Of a stretch of DNA of 64,000 nt, positions 1-12,886 are shown one piece after another. The stretch covers positions 1 to 64,000 of the forward strand of contig JAYKKM010000451.1 of assembly GCA_035772405.1 (NCBI GenBank). The letters run 5' to 3'. The notes under the pieces were generated by a model. That model was given only the letters and a program-made list of their open reading frames with translations. It was not told the DNA's origin and did no database searches. The DNA is from Chrysogorgia sp. JL179-B06 (lineage: Eukaryota; Cnidaria; Anthozoa; Scleralcyonacea; Chrysogorgiidae). Position 1 is the first letter of the stretch, and each line of letters begins with the position of its first letter. The translations under genes and the position numbers were made by a program.

Positions 1-950
1 TAGAGAGGGAACAACCATTTAAAAATTTGTGTTATAATTTCAGTACGTCAAAATGGCCGTCAACGTCGAAATAACGAGCACTGATTGGACAAAGACAATA
101 GAGGGTAGTCAGAATTTGGTCAAGACCCCGTCGAAATCTTGGCTTTTGATTGGCTAGAAAGGTCATTTGGATTTTTGGACGTACAGGTCTACGTCGAACT
201 ACAAGGCATTGAACTGATGAACAAACTATGGCAGTAACTTCAAACTTTTGCTTGAGACTGAGTTCGGTTTCGATCATCGCTTCTACGGATGTCACGGAAC
301 TTGTAGATAACACTCTACAGAATGACAACGATGAGTCCAGTCTTGTGCTTTCTCACGGATCAAGAGTTTCTGACGGCTGACGCAGGTTGGTATCGACGAC
401 GCCGAGCCATATATTCCTCAGTAAAAGCTTAGGTGAGTGGATACTGGATACTATCCGATTACTTTCTCATTACTTGTGAGCCGTTAATTATTTAAATTGA
501 CTGGCTATCAGTATAAGATGAATAATTCATAATATAGTATTATATTTAATATTCGAACATATGTAGTGTTTATTTCTATTTTTTTGGCCATTGGATATTT
601 GAGTTTTGACTTTAGTGTTGTATCTGTCTTATTGATCTGAAGCATCTGGAAATTGCTTGTACAGTTCTGTTTCTTTGGCCCTGGTAGGTGATAATTCTCT
701 TGACAGGACCTGATGTTAATGACATCTACTGTATGGGTTGAGTATTACTATTATACCGAGCAAAATGATTAAATGATATCCTTGATAGGCAATACTGGTA
801 TTATTAGTTGGAAGCAGACATTTAAAAAAACTCTAATTTTTATGAAGACAATCTTGCAAACCCTCTAGCCTAAGGTGAGTTGGAATTGTGGCAGACATAT
901 TGGGTAAATTATAAAGGTTCACATCCCAATAGTGTTGCTTCAACACTAAA
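1..950. other. Intergenic DNA, no gene recognised
   Basis: No reading frame here resembles a known protein. The minus-strand open frame at 32-328 has no recognisable motif and no supporting context. The stretch is moderately AT-rich host-like sequence. Confidence 0.5.
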
Positions 951-1124
951 AAGCTGTTAGCTTTGATTCTTTCATCTCTACCTGTCACATCTTGTTAGTG
1001 TGAACGTTCTTTCTCAGCCGTGCGTAAGTTAAAAGATTATACAAGGAACACCGTGGTAGCAAATAAAATGGCACTGATGGCAATTCATCAGGAAATAGAA
1101 CCTTTGGTTGAGTGGGTTATATGA
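951..1124 (+). pseudogene. hAT transposase C-terminal (dimerisation) fragment
   Basis: Plus-strand translation gives LPVTSC, an in-frame TAG, then CERSFSAVRKLKDYTRNT and a tail ending near EIEPLVEWVI before TGA at 1122. The CERSFS..(R)LK..(L)R.T pattern is the hallmark of the hAT-superfamily C-terminal dimerisation domain (family knowledge). The in-frame stop, short length (about 55 codons) and absence of catalytic residues upstream mark it as a dead fragment. A domesticated ZMYM-like relative would share this motif, but the stop argues against an active gene. Confidence 0.8.
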
Positions 1125-2394
1125 TTCATTTTCAGCTGATAGTAGGATAACTGAACTGATTTAGACATTTAGTTGATTTAGTCATTTTAATGTAATTAAT
1201 TTTGTATTATTGCAATAAATATTTTATGCACAACAATAGTTTGTTATTTTTTCAAATAAAATTTCATTCAAAGTTAACAACACCAAATGACCAAACATTT
1301 CCAATCATGTGGTGGCAAACAGTAATGTATATGGAACCTTCACTTCAAAATCAACTGTTAGGTCAACAAAAAAACTCCTCTTTTGCACACCAGCTGTACC
1401 AGTTAAATAATGATGTTGACAAATAATGAATAAATCTCCTATTCTTCTTAATTGTCTGCAAATTATGTCCCTCACATAATATTATCATTAATTAAGGTTT
1501 CTATCATTTTTTTATCAACAATGAAAACATGGACATGATGACATGACCAAAAATCAGGAGTTCACCTGCAGGGTACACTTGCTTATACCTGGGCACATCA
1601 AATACCTTAATACATACACATTACTGGATGAGTAGGTAGTAGGTACATGTATGTCAAAGTACACCAAGCATACCTATTTTTAAGTTTGACAAAGTTTCAG
1701 TTACTATTTTAGTGTGCTTGTATACAGATTGGGTCCTCTTTATTGAGATACCGGTATTATGTTATTGTGAGTTAGATGGATGATGTGTCCATGAAATGTC
1801 ACATATGGTCTGATAAAGCTTCTTCTAATCAGATAAAGCTTCTTCTAATCTGGTTGGATAGAGGTAAAGGGGAAGTATTAGCTGATGCCACAAAACCAGA
1901 CAACTCAGGTTAGATAGGCGGCATAGTGTAAGTTAGTTAGGATGGACCAAGATGATGTAGAGATGAGCTCCTCTATGTCCATGAAATGTCCCATATGGTA
2001 TGATAAAGCTTCTTATAATCAGACAATGTCTGGTTGGATTGAGATAAAGGGGGTATCTGGTGCCTCAAAACCTAGCCTGTGCACATCCGGTAACCCTCCG
2101 GTATTGTGCACAGGATACTCAAAACCAGACAGGTTAGGTTAGATAGCGACGAACAGCCAAAGAAAGTGGCTGTGAGCCTTGGCTGTCCATGTCGGTTTTC
2201 AGTGTTTCACTGTACAACAGTGTTCTTAGGTATGCAGTCATCAGCTCTGAAATGGAGCAAAACCATGGTATTTCCTTAAAAGGTGTCTCCAAAAATAATA
2301 AAATATAATGCCAAAACACAAAAGTCCTTAAAAACGATAAAATATTTAATTAAAACACAAGTTAAGAACACAGAACGAGCCAGAAGAAAACACA
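1125..2394. other. Intergenic DNA with an imperfect ~100-bp duplication
   Basis: No gene is seen. Two related blocks, about 1770-1890 and 1940-2070, share stretches such as GTCCATGAAATGTC and TGATAAAGCTTCTT, so part of this DNA was locally duplicated. Within the first block the short stretch GATAAAGCTTCTTCTAATC is itself repeated in tandem near 1812-1851. The open frame at 1942-2142 is made by this repeat and has no recognisable motif. Confidence 0.5.
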
Positions 2395-4654
2395 GTGATG
2401 ACGAAGCGAGGAGTTCTAGCAAAGTTAGCCAAGATCTATGATCCATTGGGGTTAGTTTCACCCATTACCCTCAGTGGCAAGATAATTTATCGGGCTGTGT
2501 GTGACGAAAAGATTGCCTGGGACGTGCCAATACCGGAAACCTTGGTGAAAAAGTGGAGCAAGTGGGAAGGTACTCTTCCAAAGAAAGTGGAGGTCCCCAG
2601 GTCGCTGACAGTCCATCGAGAGGAGATACAGAGCATTGATCTACATGCCTTTGGGGAGGCGAGTGCGGACGGGGTAGCAGCCTGTGTGTACGCAGTCATT
2701 CAGCAACCACAAGGAACCAATCAGGGTCTAGTTGCTGCGAGATCCAGACTGTCTAAAAAGGGACTTGACGATTCCTCGTCTCGAGCTAGTGGCTGGGCAC
2801 ATGGCCCGTTAACCTTGCTAACAACGTGCGAGCTGCCGTGCAAGGTTTTCCTGTACACCAAACATATTGTTGGTTGGATAGTACAGTGGCGTTGTACTGG
2901 ATCAAAGGTCAAGGGGAATACAAACAGTTCGTGATCAACCGTGTACACAAGATAAACAGTCACATGGGCGTGACGTGGCGACATGTCCCCACGGGAAGCA
3001 ACCCAGCAGACCTTGCAAGCAGAGGAGGAAACCTAAAAGAGGCCAAGTTGTGGTGGAATGGAACCGAGTGGCTCTCAAATCCGGATAATTGGCCAGCCGA
3101 TATCGTACCTGAATTGTCGCAAGGCGAGTAGAGCGGAGGCGAAAGTGATACGTGGTGTTTTAAACAGTCGCTGTGGATGATACCAACGAGATTTTCGACG
3201 TGTTGCAAAGGTATCGACTGCCGAAAGCAGTGCGTGTGGGTTGCATGGATGATAAGATTTATAAACAACTCTCTTCCTAGTCGGGGAAATCCTAAGAAAT
3301 CCGGACCTCTGACTACGGAAGAAACAGAACGCCAGAGACTTTTCTGGGTAAAGCATGCTCAGGAGAATTGCGATCTAGAAGACCGTGTGGCACTTAACTT
3401 ACAGCCAAACCAAGAGGGAGTTTTGGAGTGTCGGGGTAGAGTACAGGGGGAGTATCCGGTGTACTTACCGACGTTACCGGACACTCATCTGTTCTCTCGT
3501 CGCATCGTGGAGGAGGCACATCTGCAAACTCTGCACGGGGAACGGGTCTGACGATGACCAAAAGTACGAAGCAGGTATTGGATCCCTCGGGCTGAGAAGA
3601 CTGGTAAAGAAAGTGCGTGGTGGCTAGGGTGCAAGTGACATCAAGCTTTAGCGTATGCAGCTCCACCACCGGCAGACCTGCCGACTACTCGGACACAGGG
3701 TGTAAATCCTTTCCAGGTAATCGGAATCGATTACGCTGGGCCAGTGCGATAACCGGGATGGAAGAAAACGTGAGAGGAAGGCGTACATACTCTTGTACGC
3801 CTGCAGTTTGACCAGAGGTATCTATATGGATCTTTTACCAAATTTGGAAACGAGCGAATGTCTCCACAGCCTCAAGGGTTTCATTGCACTTCGGGGAAGA
3901 CCAAACCGAATCTACTCCCGACAACGGTCGTACCTTCGTGGGAGCGGCGAAGTGGTTACGAAGAGTGGTACGAGATGAGAGAATGCAGAATTACCTGTCC
4001 GTCAATCAAGTGCACTGGCAGTTTAACCTAAGCCGCGCTCCTTGGTGGGGCGGACAATTTGAGCGAATGATTGGTCTTGTAAAGTCTGCCCTAAACAAGA
4101 CAATCGGAAACGAAATGCTGTCTTGGAAGGAATTGCAAGAGGTCCTTTTTGACATTGAGGTTACCCTCAATAACCGACCTTTAACTACGTGGAGGACGAC
4201 GTCCAGTTTCCGGTGCTGACCCCAAATTCCATGCTTTTCGCGAACAGCAATGTCCTCCCAGAGATGGATTCCTAGCCGCATAGAGAGCAACGACCTTCGT
4301 AAACGGGCAAAGAAGTTGTTGAAGTGCAAGGAGGCCATGTGGAGTCGGTGGACGCGTGAGTACTTACGAGGACTTCACGAGCGACACCGTGGTAAAGTTG
4401 GAGTTGGAACTTCACCCAAAGTTGGTGATATAGTTATCATTAAATCCGAAGAGAAGAACCGGGGAAAGTGGTCCCTTGGGATAGTAGAAGCGCTGATCGT
4501 GGGAAAGGACAAAGCAGTGAGAGGAGCCCGGCTTCGTGCTGGAAAATCATATATCGAACGTGCAGTCCAACATCTGTACCCACTGGAACTGTCGTGTGAC
4601 AGGCTACCCCCAGCAGCGCCAAGCCAGTTGAATGTCGAAGCCAGAAACATTTAG
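2395..4654 (+). pseudogene. BEL/Pao retrotransposon pol remnant (RT connection, RNase H, integrase)
   Basis: A run of plus-strand frames is collinear with BEL/Pao pol. At 2395-2760 is the Pao/peptidase A17 region (IYDPLGLVSPITL). At 2826-3131 is RNase H with YCWLDSTVALYWI and RHVPTGSNPADLASRG. At 3177-3551 is the integrase zinc-binding arm (a HLQTLHG-type motif). At 3884-4219 is the integrase core end (APWWGGQFERMI, carrying the catalytic Glu). At 4250-4654 is the C-terminal DUF5641-like part (PKVGDIVII, VQHLYPLEL). At least four frame changes and a missing 5' part (gag, protease, most of RT) show that it is dead. Order and orientation match an intact BEL element, so this is one truncated copy. 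Confidence 0.9.
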
Positions 4655-4793
4655 ACGTCAACGAGATGCAGCTGTTGCAGCGCATCCAGGATATTGCGGA
4701 GATTAACTTTATATTTACTAAGTCATAGTTGATTTTAGGTTGATTGAAATGCATGGCAAATTTATTGAGAACATATATCTCCGCCGGAGATAT

Positions 4794-5180
4794 ATGGGGG
4801 AGTGTGTCGGTAATAGCAGAGAATGTGTGGTATGCAAGATTATAATTATTAATGGGATAATACAAGTACATGTGATAGCTAAATATACGAGAGTAAAATC
4901 TTGAGAGCGAGTGTGAGCAAAGAAAATAAGAGAGAGTGAGAGAGTAATTTTCAATGTGAGTGTGATTAAACGGATAAACCAAACCTATTTTGTGACCGTG
5001 TTGTGAATACATTTTTACGAGGCCATTCACGGACATAATTTTATCCTGTATAATATCTGTATTCTTATTTTCTTGTATTTTTTGTATTCTTAATTGTATT
5101 TGTAATTGAGGGCCACAAGTTTGTTAGCTTTATAGCTATTTAGTGTTACCCTCTTGAAATAAAGATTTTACTTACTTACC
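4794..5180 (+). repeat. Possible 3' LTR of the BEL/Pao remnant
   Basis: Just after the end of pol lies a purine run (ATATGGGGGAG, ~4790-4801), which looks like a polypurine tract, then TGTGTCGGTAATAGC, a plausible LTR start. An AATAAA signal occurs near 5158-5163. Upstream of the purine run is a palindrome, ATATATCTCCG/CGGAGATATAT (4771-4793). No second LTR is in the window, so the boundaries are guesses. Confidence 0.35.
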
Positions 5181-8100
5181 AAAGAAGTATATAAAAACTT
5201 GTTTTAAGAAAATAAGTCTTAAAATAAGAAATATTTTCTTGTCCCATACACATGATAATTTATCTTGTCAAGATTATCCTTAATTAAAAAGCATCCACCG
5301 ATTGTGTTCAAACAAACCAGCTTGGGCCAGACAGGACACACTTAATGACTCAAGAGACTGCCATTTTGATAATTGTTTTAACGCTTTTCCTTTACATACA
5401 GACTAAACTACACCATTTGTAGACCATTTGTATATATGGAAACAATGCAACATATAGTGACAAAAGGCCTGGAGATGAAAAGACCATAAACTGAAAATGG
5501 TGCCTGTATTTAGTATTTATACAACCTGATGCAGACACAAGAGTATGTTTGGTAGAATGTTAAAGTTTGCGAGAACATGAGCTGCATGAACTAAGCTGAG
5601 TGTTTATCTAAGTATGGCATACTTTCAAATTCTCACAAATTCACTAGAGTGTTTGCAGCAGGTTATATACTAGAGTGCCCAGGCCATTTTCTATTTCTTT
5701 TATAGAACAATGCTAAGAAAATTGTCTGAAAATACAAATGCAATACCAGCATGCCCATCCCCCGGGCATTTGACATTTTTCCCCCCGGGCATCTCAAAAA
5801 TTCTGCTAATTCCCCGCAGTGGGGATGAAATGCAAGGTGCAAACAAAAATATGTGCCAATTACCCAGCCCGGGGAAAACATGAAAGCAACAACAGCAATG
5901 TTCAGTCTTTTCAAATATCAAATTATTATATAAATACTATTTTATACAAGGCAGGTGTTAATAACCCTTTACCTAGGTATGTCACTCTGCTAAATTTGTC
6001 TACTGTAGGCTGCCTTTTGGTGCTGCCCAAAGGGAACGAGGCTCAGATTACTGTACAGTATTATCTATAATGCCCGACCCCCGAGCAAAGGTTTGGGTTC
6101 AAATTCCCCAGGCTGCAGTGTCCTAGGGGGATGTGTACAGTTGGATTTGACTGATACATTTACATAACCTCATGCATGCTTGCATCCGAAACCAACTGCA
6201 GAGCTGGATATATATGGCAAATTATTTTATAAAAACTTAATACAAACACTCAGAACATTCACTTACTTCTGAAACCAATGCAGAGCTAGGTAAATAAACA
6301 TCAATAGTCAATGGCAGCAGGACTGGAGCAGTGCTATTTGTGGCATGTGAGAAAACTAAGGTCAATCAGGTAAATTGAGGCACACAGATCTGAAAAATCA
6401 ATTATAAAATACTCATTACTTCAATTATTATTTCACTAGAAAACTATTATTTCAAACCTGTTGTGAAAAATCTTGAAAGCTCGCAACATATCAATAATTA
6501 AGCAACTTATGGAAATTATAACCATCAAAAGCACAAGTAACATACTCTCTCATATAAACATACAACTTACAAGGGAGAATCTTAACAGGTTCTTACGACG
6601 TTAAGTAGAGGGAAATGAGCGATGACCATACAAAAGCAAAGCAAATTCAAAGGTTTTATCATGACATATTACCTCGTCCTTACATCGATAAAGATTCAAA
6701 CAGCTCAGAACAAAATATCTTAACGATAAATGAAAACGCGTGTTAATACAATAAATCTATACAAATACAAAGCCAGGCAGATTACAGAATGCTATATCTA
6801 TTGAATCCTAGCTTCTTTCGCAGACGAACGTCTTAATCTTCAAACGACGACTGCGAAGGAAGGTTGCCAGGAAGCAAAACGTGAACCAGCAGTTGAATAC
6901 AATATCAATTATTGTTCCATATAAATCTAACTAACGTAATTACCGTTGATATAGAATCCATCTTTTAGTTTCTTGGTAAATAAACTCGCCAAAGCGTCGA
7001 ATAATCATTTAAAAAACCAAACAGCTCCTCTGTAGTCTGTCAAAGTCAAACTCTCGCGCCTTGTGATGAAGCTCAAAAATGCGTACACGTGACCCAGAGG
7101 GGTTGCACTTCGCACGTGATTATCTTGACCAATCAAATAGCGTCAGTGAAAAATTTGCATTCGAGCTGTGTATTTTTGGATATATCACTATTTTTATTAC
7201 TATTTTTTTCTTCAAAACTATTTTGAGGGATTGCATTGTTGCTCTTCTTATCATATACACTGGATTTTTAATAGTAAGTACCTTTTTTCTATATTATTTT
7301 GATTGTTGTGCATCATGGGTACGTCCAAAGGTCATTCGGGCATAAAATCGCTCTCTCATCAGTGTTTACACTTGAGTTCCTCGCTCTGTTTATTTTTATT
7401 TTTATTTTTATTTTGGCAATGTCGCGAGATGGCAATTATTGCATCATTGTTGACCAAATTAGTAGACTAGTGAGCGAGACTATGAATGTGGGATTACTAC
7501 ACATGCGCAGTTAAGTGCCCCCCCCCCCCGCCGCAGTCGGATCAACCTCGTACCCAGGCTTTTCACCAACACTGCATATATTCATGCGCCATTGTAATTT
7601 ATTTACTCATCTGATCACCTTTTTTGAGTGCTCTTCACTGAAAATCTTTGATGTGGCTGGCAAGTATATATTGATCTTATATACGCTCACAATCCCGCTC
7701 GCTTTCGAAATGGGTTGGTCTACGATTTCGAGAAATATGAGACTCAACATATGAATTATGCTGTATGGAAATATGTCAACTGTTCTGAGGTAACAGTAAT
7801 ATTTTTATATAGCAAAGTGAAAAAGGTGGTAAACTGCCAATAATTTAGTGACGAGATACTGACGTTTCGAGCGGAGCCCTTCATGCTTTGTTGCCTGTAT
7901 TGTTTATACAGTAAGTTGGTACCGATTGTTCATCATATTATATATAAATCTCTGACACCCATACCAGCTATCAAGATCAAGGAGTAAAGAGTTAATTTGT
8001 TATTGTTTGCTGGTTATCAATTCATCTATGATGAGCGATGACTATGCAATGTTGCCATTGAATAACCTTGTTTCACTTGATATTTTACCTGTAAGCTTAA

Positions 8101-8198
8101 AATGGAGCTCCAAAATGTTCTGGGTTATCAGTAAGTTTGTATCGATTGTTCATATTATTACATGCGAATGCTTACAAATGAACACACAGTACAGTGTA
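5181..8198. other. Intergenic host DNA with a CCCGGG-rich block
   Basis: No gene is recognised. At 5750-5880 there is a GC-rich block with repeated CCCCGGGCAT motifs in both orientations (CCCCCGGGCATTTGAC, CCCCCCGGGCATCTC, CAGCCCGGGGAAAA), probably a fragment of a dispersed palindromic repeat. At 7518-7531 there is a C homopolymer. The hydrophobic open frame at 7079-7345 has no recognisable family and is probably not coding. A duplicate of the segment GATTGTTCAT...AAATCTCTGACACCC lies at about 7917-7965 and flanks the MITE downstream. Confidence 0.5.
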
Positions 8199-8536
8199 CA
8201 GTACTGCTCAGAAATAACCTAACACTGCGTTCGCGTTCGGAACGCGTTCTGAACGAGTTCCGAACGCGTTCGGAACATCATTGTGACTTCGCTTAAAAAT
8301 TTAATGGGAGGACTTCGTTAATTTCTGACTTTAGTAAACTTCTAAACGGATTTAACTTGATCATTTGATTGCTGGACTGATTATGGTATATGTTCACTAG
8401 ACGAGATTAAAACAGAAAGTATATCGTTCGGAACGCGTTCGGAACGCGTTCGGAACGAGAATAGAACGCGTTCCGGTCGCGTTCCGAACGCGTTCCGAAC
8501 GCGTTTTTTCCGTTAGGTTAATTCTGAGCAGTACTG
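8199..8536. mobile_element. 338-bp TA-flanked MITE packed with GGAACGCGTTCC palindromes
   Basis: The ends are near-perfect 26-bp inverted repeats starting CAGTACTGCTCAGAA at 8199 and ending TTCTGAGCAGTACTG at 8536, flanked on both sides by TA (8197-8198, 8537-8538). This fits a Tc1/mariner-type non-autonomous element. Inside, two clusters (8228-8275 and 8427-8510) repeat the palindromic core GAACGCGTTC. A paralogous host segment at ~7917-7965 lacks the insert and runs through the same TATAAATCTCTGACACCC flank, which supports a real insertion. No open frame inside it looks coding. Confidence 0.8.
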
Positions 8537-10479
8537 TATATAAATCTCTGACACCCATGGAAAAGCGAGTTGGCTCGCTAACCAAGACAGTAACATAGTT
8601 AACTATGCAGTAATCTGTCTTTATATTACAACAAGATGCCCGCTAGGCGTTAACTTGGGCGTACTAATTTTAGGGACATGGCGCGCATATGTTAGACAGT
8701 TGGAATTAGAAAACCCGCTCACATTGTATCTTATATTACCAAGGATAATATTTAATGCATTGATTTCTGTCATCAGGCCACTGAAGGCATTGTGCAGCGC
8801 TGGGCTGGAAATAATTCAAATAACGAAGAAAAATCAGGCGTCTACACGCAGGCTAGCCTCAATGCAGAACGCCTGACACGCAGACGAAAACACTAAACAC
8901 GGCAATATCTGTTCGATTGAAGGTGACAAAATTCATATAAAAATCAACGGCAAGGTATACGAAACATATCTGTTACGAAATTACATCGGTTTAATGGACA
9001 TAAAAGCATTAAATCATCGGGTATTAAAACGACGAATAGATCTTGAAGCCATATTATGTCCTTTGATTTTAAAGACGAGTCTCCGCTTTAATCGCTTACG
9101 CATTTTCTCATATAACATCTGATCTTCACATTTTAAATAGACGAAACCTACAGCGTTCGATTCGCCAGATTCAAGTGATCATTTCGATATAGAATTGATT
9201 TAAATCGGACAAAAACACATGTCTTTGCAATGGTTAAGCGTTTGCGGGTTTACAGGTCTCGGTAAAACTTTTCCAACTGCGATTCATTGCCAATAAAACG
9301 AAAGTTCGAACTTGCTTTCAAATATATCGCCTTGCATTGCCATTGCAACGGACTATATCATACATATGTTGTCATGTTGACGTTTCGTCCACGGTTCTGC
9401 GAGTTCTTTCTTTAATCTCTCATACCGTGTTTCTCTCATCCAGTTATCCTGGAGAGAATCTTTGCATCAGTTTGCGGGTTTACAGGTCTCGTAAATGAGG
9501 CAAGGGTGAAGACACTGGGTCGAGTTATTGTGCAATTTTGCAATTTTGTGGAACCCCAGGAAAAATAACAAAAATAACGAAGCCTGTTTTAAGACTTGGT
9601 GCTACCACAGGTAGCCCAAGTAATTAGCTAGCTGGCCGGCCCACTGGACTAGTCACTAGTATGTATATAAGCCTGTCAAATAATAAATATGCTAAAATTA
9701 TGGAATAATGTTTACTGGCTCAAAAATGTTATATAACTTCAAAGAAATAATGATTTTGAATTACATTTCTTTAAACTGTTTATAATACAGTAGCTTATGA
9801 CACCTTGCTACTGCCAGCTAAATGGTTTGATTTTACTGCTATGCCTTATACACTGAGAAAAAGATTAACTGATTTAATGCTTGCCTCAAACTGAACCTGT
9901 TTGCCGGACTGACCATAGGCATATGAATTGTTATTACACGAGCACAGGCTGACCTTGTTGGCTAGAAAAACTCAAGTAGCCCAAGTTAATGCCTAGCGGG
10001 CGTCTTGTTCTATTTTCTTCTTCGAAAACGAGTTACATTTGCGCAAAATTTAACGAAGTTCTTACGGAAGATATTCAGGATCGTTGTTGAGGTAAGAATG
10101 GTTGTTTTTATTCTTAATAAATACGCATCTTCATGCGTGTTGTACTGTTGTAGCACTGAATGCGCGTTTAAAATTTTGAGCTATTGTATGCCAAAAGAGT
10201 TCTGAGTTAAGTTTCAAAACTGGAGTAGGTTGGATTGGGAATTTAAATCATGTTTTGAATGTTCTAAATTCAAATGCCTTCTCAAAGTCGTATGCGCGTT
10301 TTCATACATTTGTAATTTATTGAATTTTGCCATGTCTGAGTAGTCTGATATACACATATTAATCAGTCTTTAGGCCTGTTACTTAATACTAACAGAAACC
10401 CTTGTTTTTTTATATGAAATCAGTTTGAATATGGTTGGTCACCAGGAATTGTTGTTAAAGAAATGGATGAAGAAAAGTA
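8537..10479. other. Intergenic host DNA, no gene recognised
   Basis: No coding sequence is recognised. A short direct repeat, TTTGCGGGTTTACAGGTCTCG, occurs at ~9241 and ~9469, about 228 bp apart. Open frames at 8655-8876 and 10005-10205 have no recognisable motif. Confidence 0.45.
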
Positions 10480-12030
10480 TGCCCAACCCACAAGTGTAAC
10501 CAGGGAGCAGGTTGTTGTAACTGTCCTCATCCTTTCACCTTGTTCACATTCCCAACAACACTGAGGGATGATGGGTTCAGAAAAAAGATGGATTAAAGCT
10601 ATCAACAGAAAAGATGAAAATGGAAAAAAATTGGGAACCAAATAATGATGCTAGAGTGTGTTCAAAAACATTTTCCTGATGGGCGCCCTACAAAAGAAAA
10701 TCCTGATCCTTGCATTGACCTTGGTTATACACCACTGTCAAAGCCTAAGGAAAGTTAGATTACCAAAGGAATTGTCTGTCCCTCAGAAGAAATCAAGAAC
10801 AGAACCTGAAATGAACTTGAATTGCAGCCCTTGCCACTACTGATATCGACAATGTTAATTTTATGCAAGTAGAAGATGAGCAAGATGTATGTGATATTCA
10901 GCCAGAAAGGTCAGAAGCTGAAGGAGGAACATCTACCAACTTTGATTGCCAAAACGAAACATGCCAGAAAAAATTCAAGCAAGAAAGACAAGGAGATACG
11001 AGCACTCAAGCAATCAATTAAAAAACTCACAAAACATGTTCGGATGTGGAAATTAAAGTTTCAAAGTAAGAGTGGGAAGCAGTTCAGCTACAAATCATTA
11101 AATTCTGACAAGAAAATAAAAACTTTTACTGGGATCCCTAACAAAGCTGCTTTTGATGCTTTTGTACAAACTGTTGGGAAAAAATGTCCCTAAACTTAAT
11201 TACTGGCATGGTCCAAGTAAACTGTCAACAAAAAAGAGAAAATTTTCCTCTACACCCAAAAAGTCAGGACCACACAGAACATTGTCACCAAAAGATGAAT
11301 TTGTTTTGACTTTGATGAAATTGAGACTTGGATCCATAAATGCAGAAATTGGCTGATCGCTTTGGGAATTTCTGAAACCACTGTGAGCAAGATTCTTAAC
11401 ACATGGGTGCGGTTTTTGGCCAAAGAATTGAAATGTTTAATACATAATAACCACATCTGATGTTCTTCCACCCCACCCATCTGAAACAAAATTGAATGTA
11501 CCACAGGGCATTATTGAAACAAGGACTTTCAAAGTTTGATGGTGTTTGTAGTCCTGACCAAGTAGCAGCCTTTATCGTTGGGTCCTTTGCAGTTTCGATG
11601 AACATCTCAGTGCAATCTATGATATGCCCTGACATTCTTGTATTTGAAGCTTTGGAATTTCTTAGGTAGATGCTGCATCGCAATTTCTTTTGGCGGATTA
11701 CACGGGAGTCAGGATTTTACAACCTTTTGGAATATGGTGATGAAGTGATGGCTGAACAAAGGTTTTTACCATCGCAGAAGAGTTACTCATCAGACATGCT
11801 CGTCTACACATTCCCCCTGGAAAACGAGGGCAAGAGCAAATGGGAAAGCAAGCAGTGCAGAAAACCAAAGAAATTGCAAATTTGAGGATTTTTGTTGAAC
11901 AGGCCATTCGGAGGTTAAAAACGTTTTCGTATACTGAAAAATGAGATTCCAATTTCACTTTTGGACAAATTTGATGATTTTGTTACCATTTGTGCAGCAT
12001 TATGCAACCTCTATCCAAAGCTAATGTACA
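10480..12030 (+). pseudogene. THAP-domain DDE_Tnp_4 transposase, decayed, with an inverted internal segment
   Basis: Across several plus-strand frames the order is: a THAP-like zinc finger (CNCPHPFTLFTFP..., ARVCSKxF, ~10515-10690), a Lys-rich coiled stretch (~10880-11110), a helix-turn-helix region (SETTVSKILNTW, ~11370-11405), then ITRESGFYNLLEYGDEVMAE (~11690-11745) and DKFDDFVTICAALCNLYPKL (~11965-12020). The missing middle, with the catalytic IIDCTEMFIET and [14 protein letters not shown], is on the minus strand between ~11430 and 11683. The piece was therefore inverted in place. Many frameshifts confirm that it is dead. Family assignment (Harbinger/ISL2EU-like DDE_4 with THAP) is from motif order. 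Confidence 0.8.
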
Positions 12031-12886
12031 TAAGTATGTACGTAAAGTACATTCTCGGTTGCCGCAGTTACTGTAAACTAGTGAAAATTCATTACCACAG
12101 AAAATTGGAAGCACTGACATTTTAATTTATAATTTTAAGTCAGCACTTAAGACTTTTATTTTTTCAAATTAATGATTTTGTGGTTATCATATTTTTGTGG
12201 TTATAATAGTTTATATGCAGTTGTTTTGATTTTACAATGAAATGTAATTAGTTTTATAAGTAACTTAAGTAACTTTAAGAATGTACAGTACTGTTGTAAG
12301 AGCATTAATCACTATAATGCTACTAATGCGTCTTTATTGTTATTAATATTATTATTATTAGTATTATTATAAGTTAGGAAATTGTTTCTGATATTTTACA
12401 GATATGCATGTGTGTGGAATAAACACTTAGATATAAAATTCTAAACACTTGACTTACAGTAGGATGGAAGGGGTAAATGAGGCAGATTAACCCATTTACG
12501 GTACTCCTGGACTGGCCAAAACCACCCAAGCCTCATCCCCAACTGAATAAAACCATGTGGCATTAGCCAGAAATAAAATTGTAAATACTGTGCTTGGGAG
12601 GGAAAGGGTTAAGTATAGCATTGATGACAGGGTCTCATGCAACTGTGCATTTATATAATTCATACTACAGTATTAGTGGTGTCACCACCAAGTGTTATTT
12701 GCAGATCTGATGTTCAATAACTGAGTTCTACAAATTAGAATTCTACAGTTTTACATTTTTGCCAACCCAGTAGCCTGGTCATGTTCATCTACTTTATGTT
12801 TTATATTGTTATGCACAAGTTCTTCTGCTAAGTAATTCTTAAAAAAAAATTCCAAATTATGTAATAGATTACACCAGTAAATGTTG
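12031..12886. other. Spacer between transposase and YqaJ remnants
   Basis: AT-rich DNA with a short ATT repeat (~12340-12370) and no recognisable coding sequence. It lies between two convergent remnants and may be the interior of the same transposon. Confidence 0.4.

Noticed and set aside
7079..7345. Hydrophobic ORF in host DNA as a membrane protein gene
   Set aside because: No homologue recognised, no splice or promoter context, AT-rich run gives hydrophobic codons by chance.
8397..8585. Minus-strand ORF rich in Arg/Thr
   Set aside because: It is a translation of the palindromic GAACGCGTTC repeat in the MITE.
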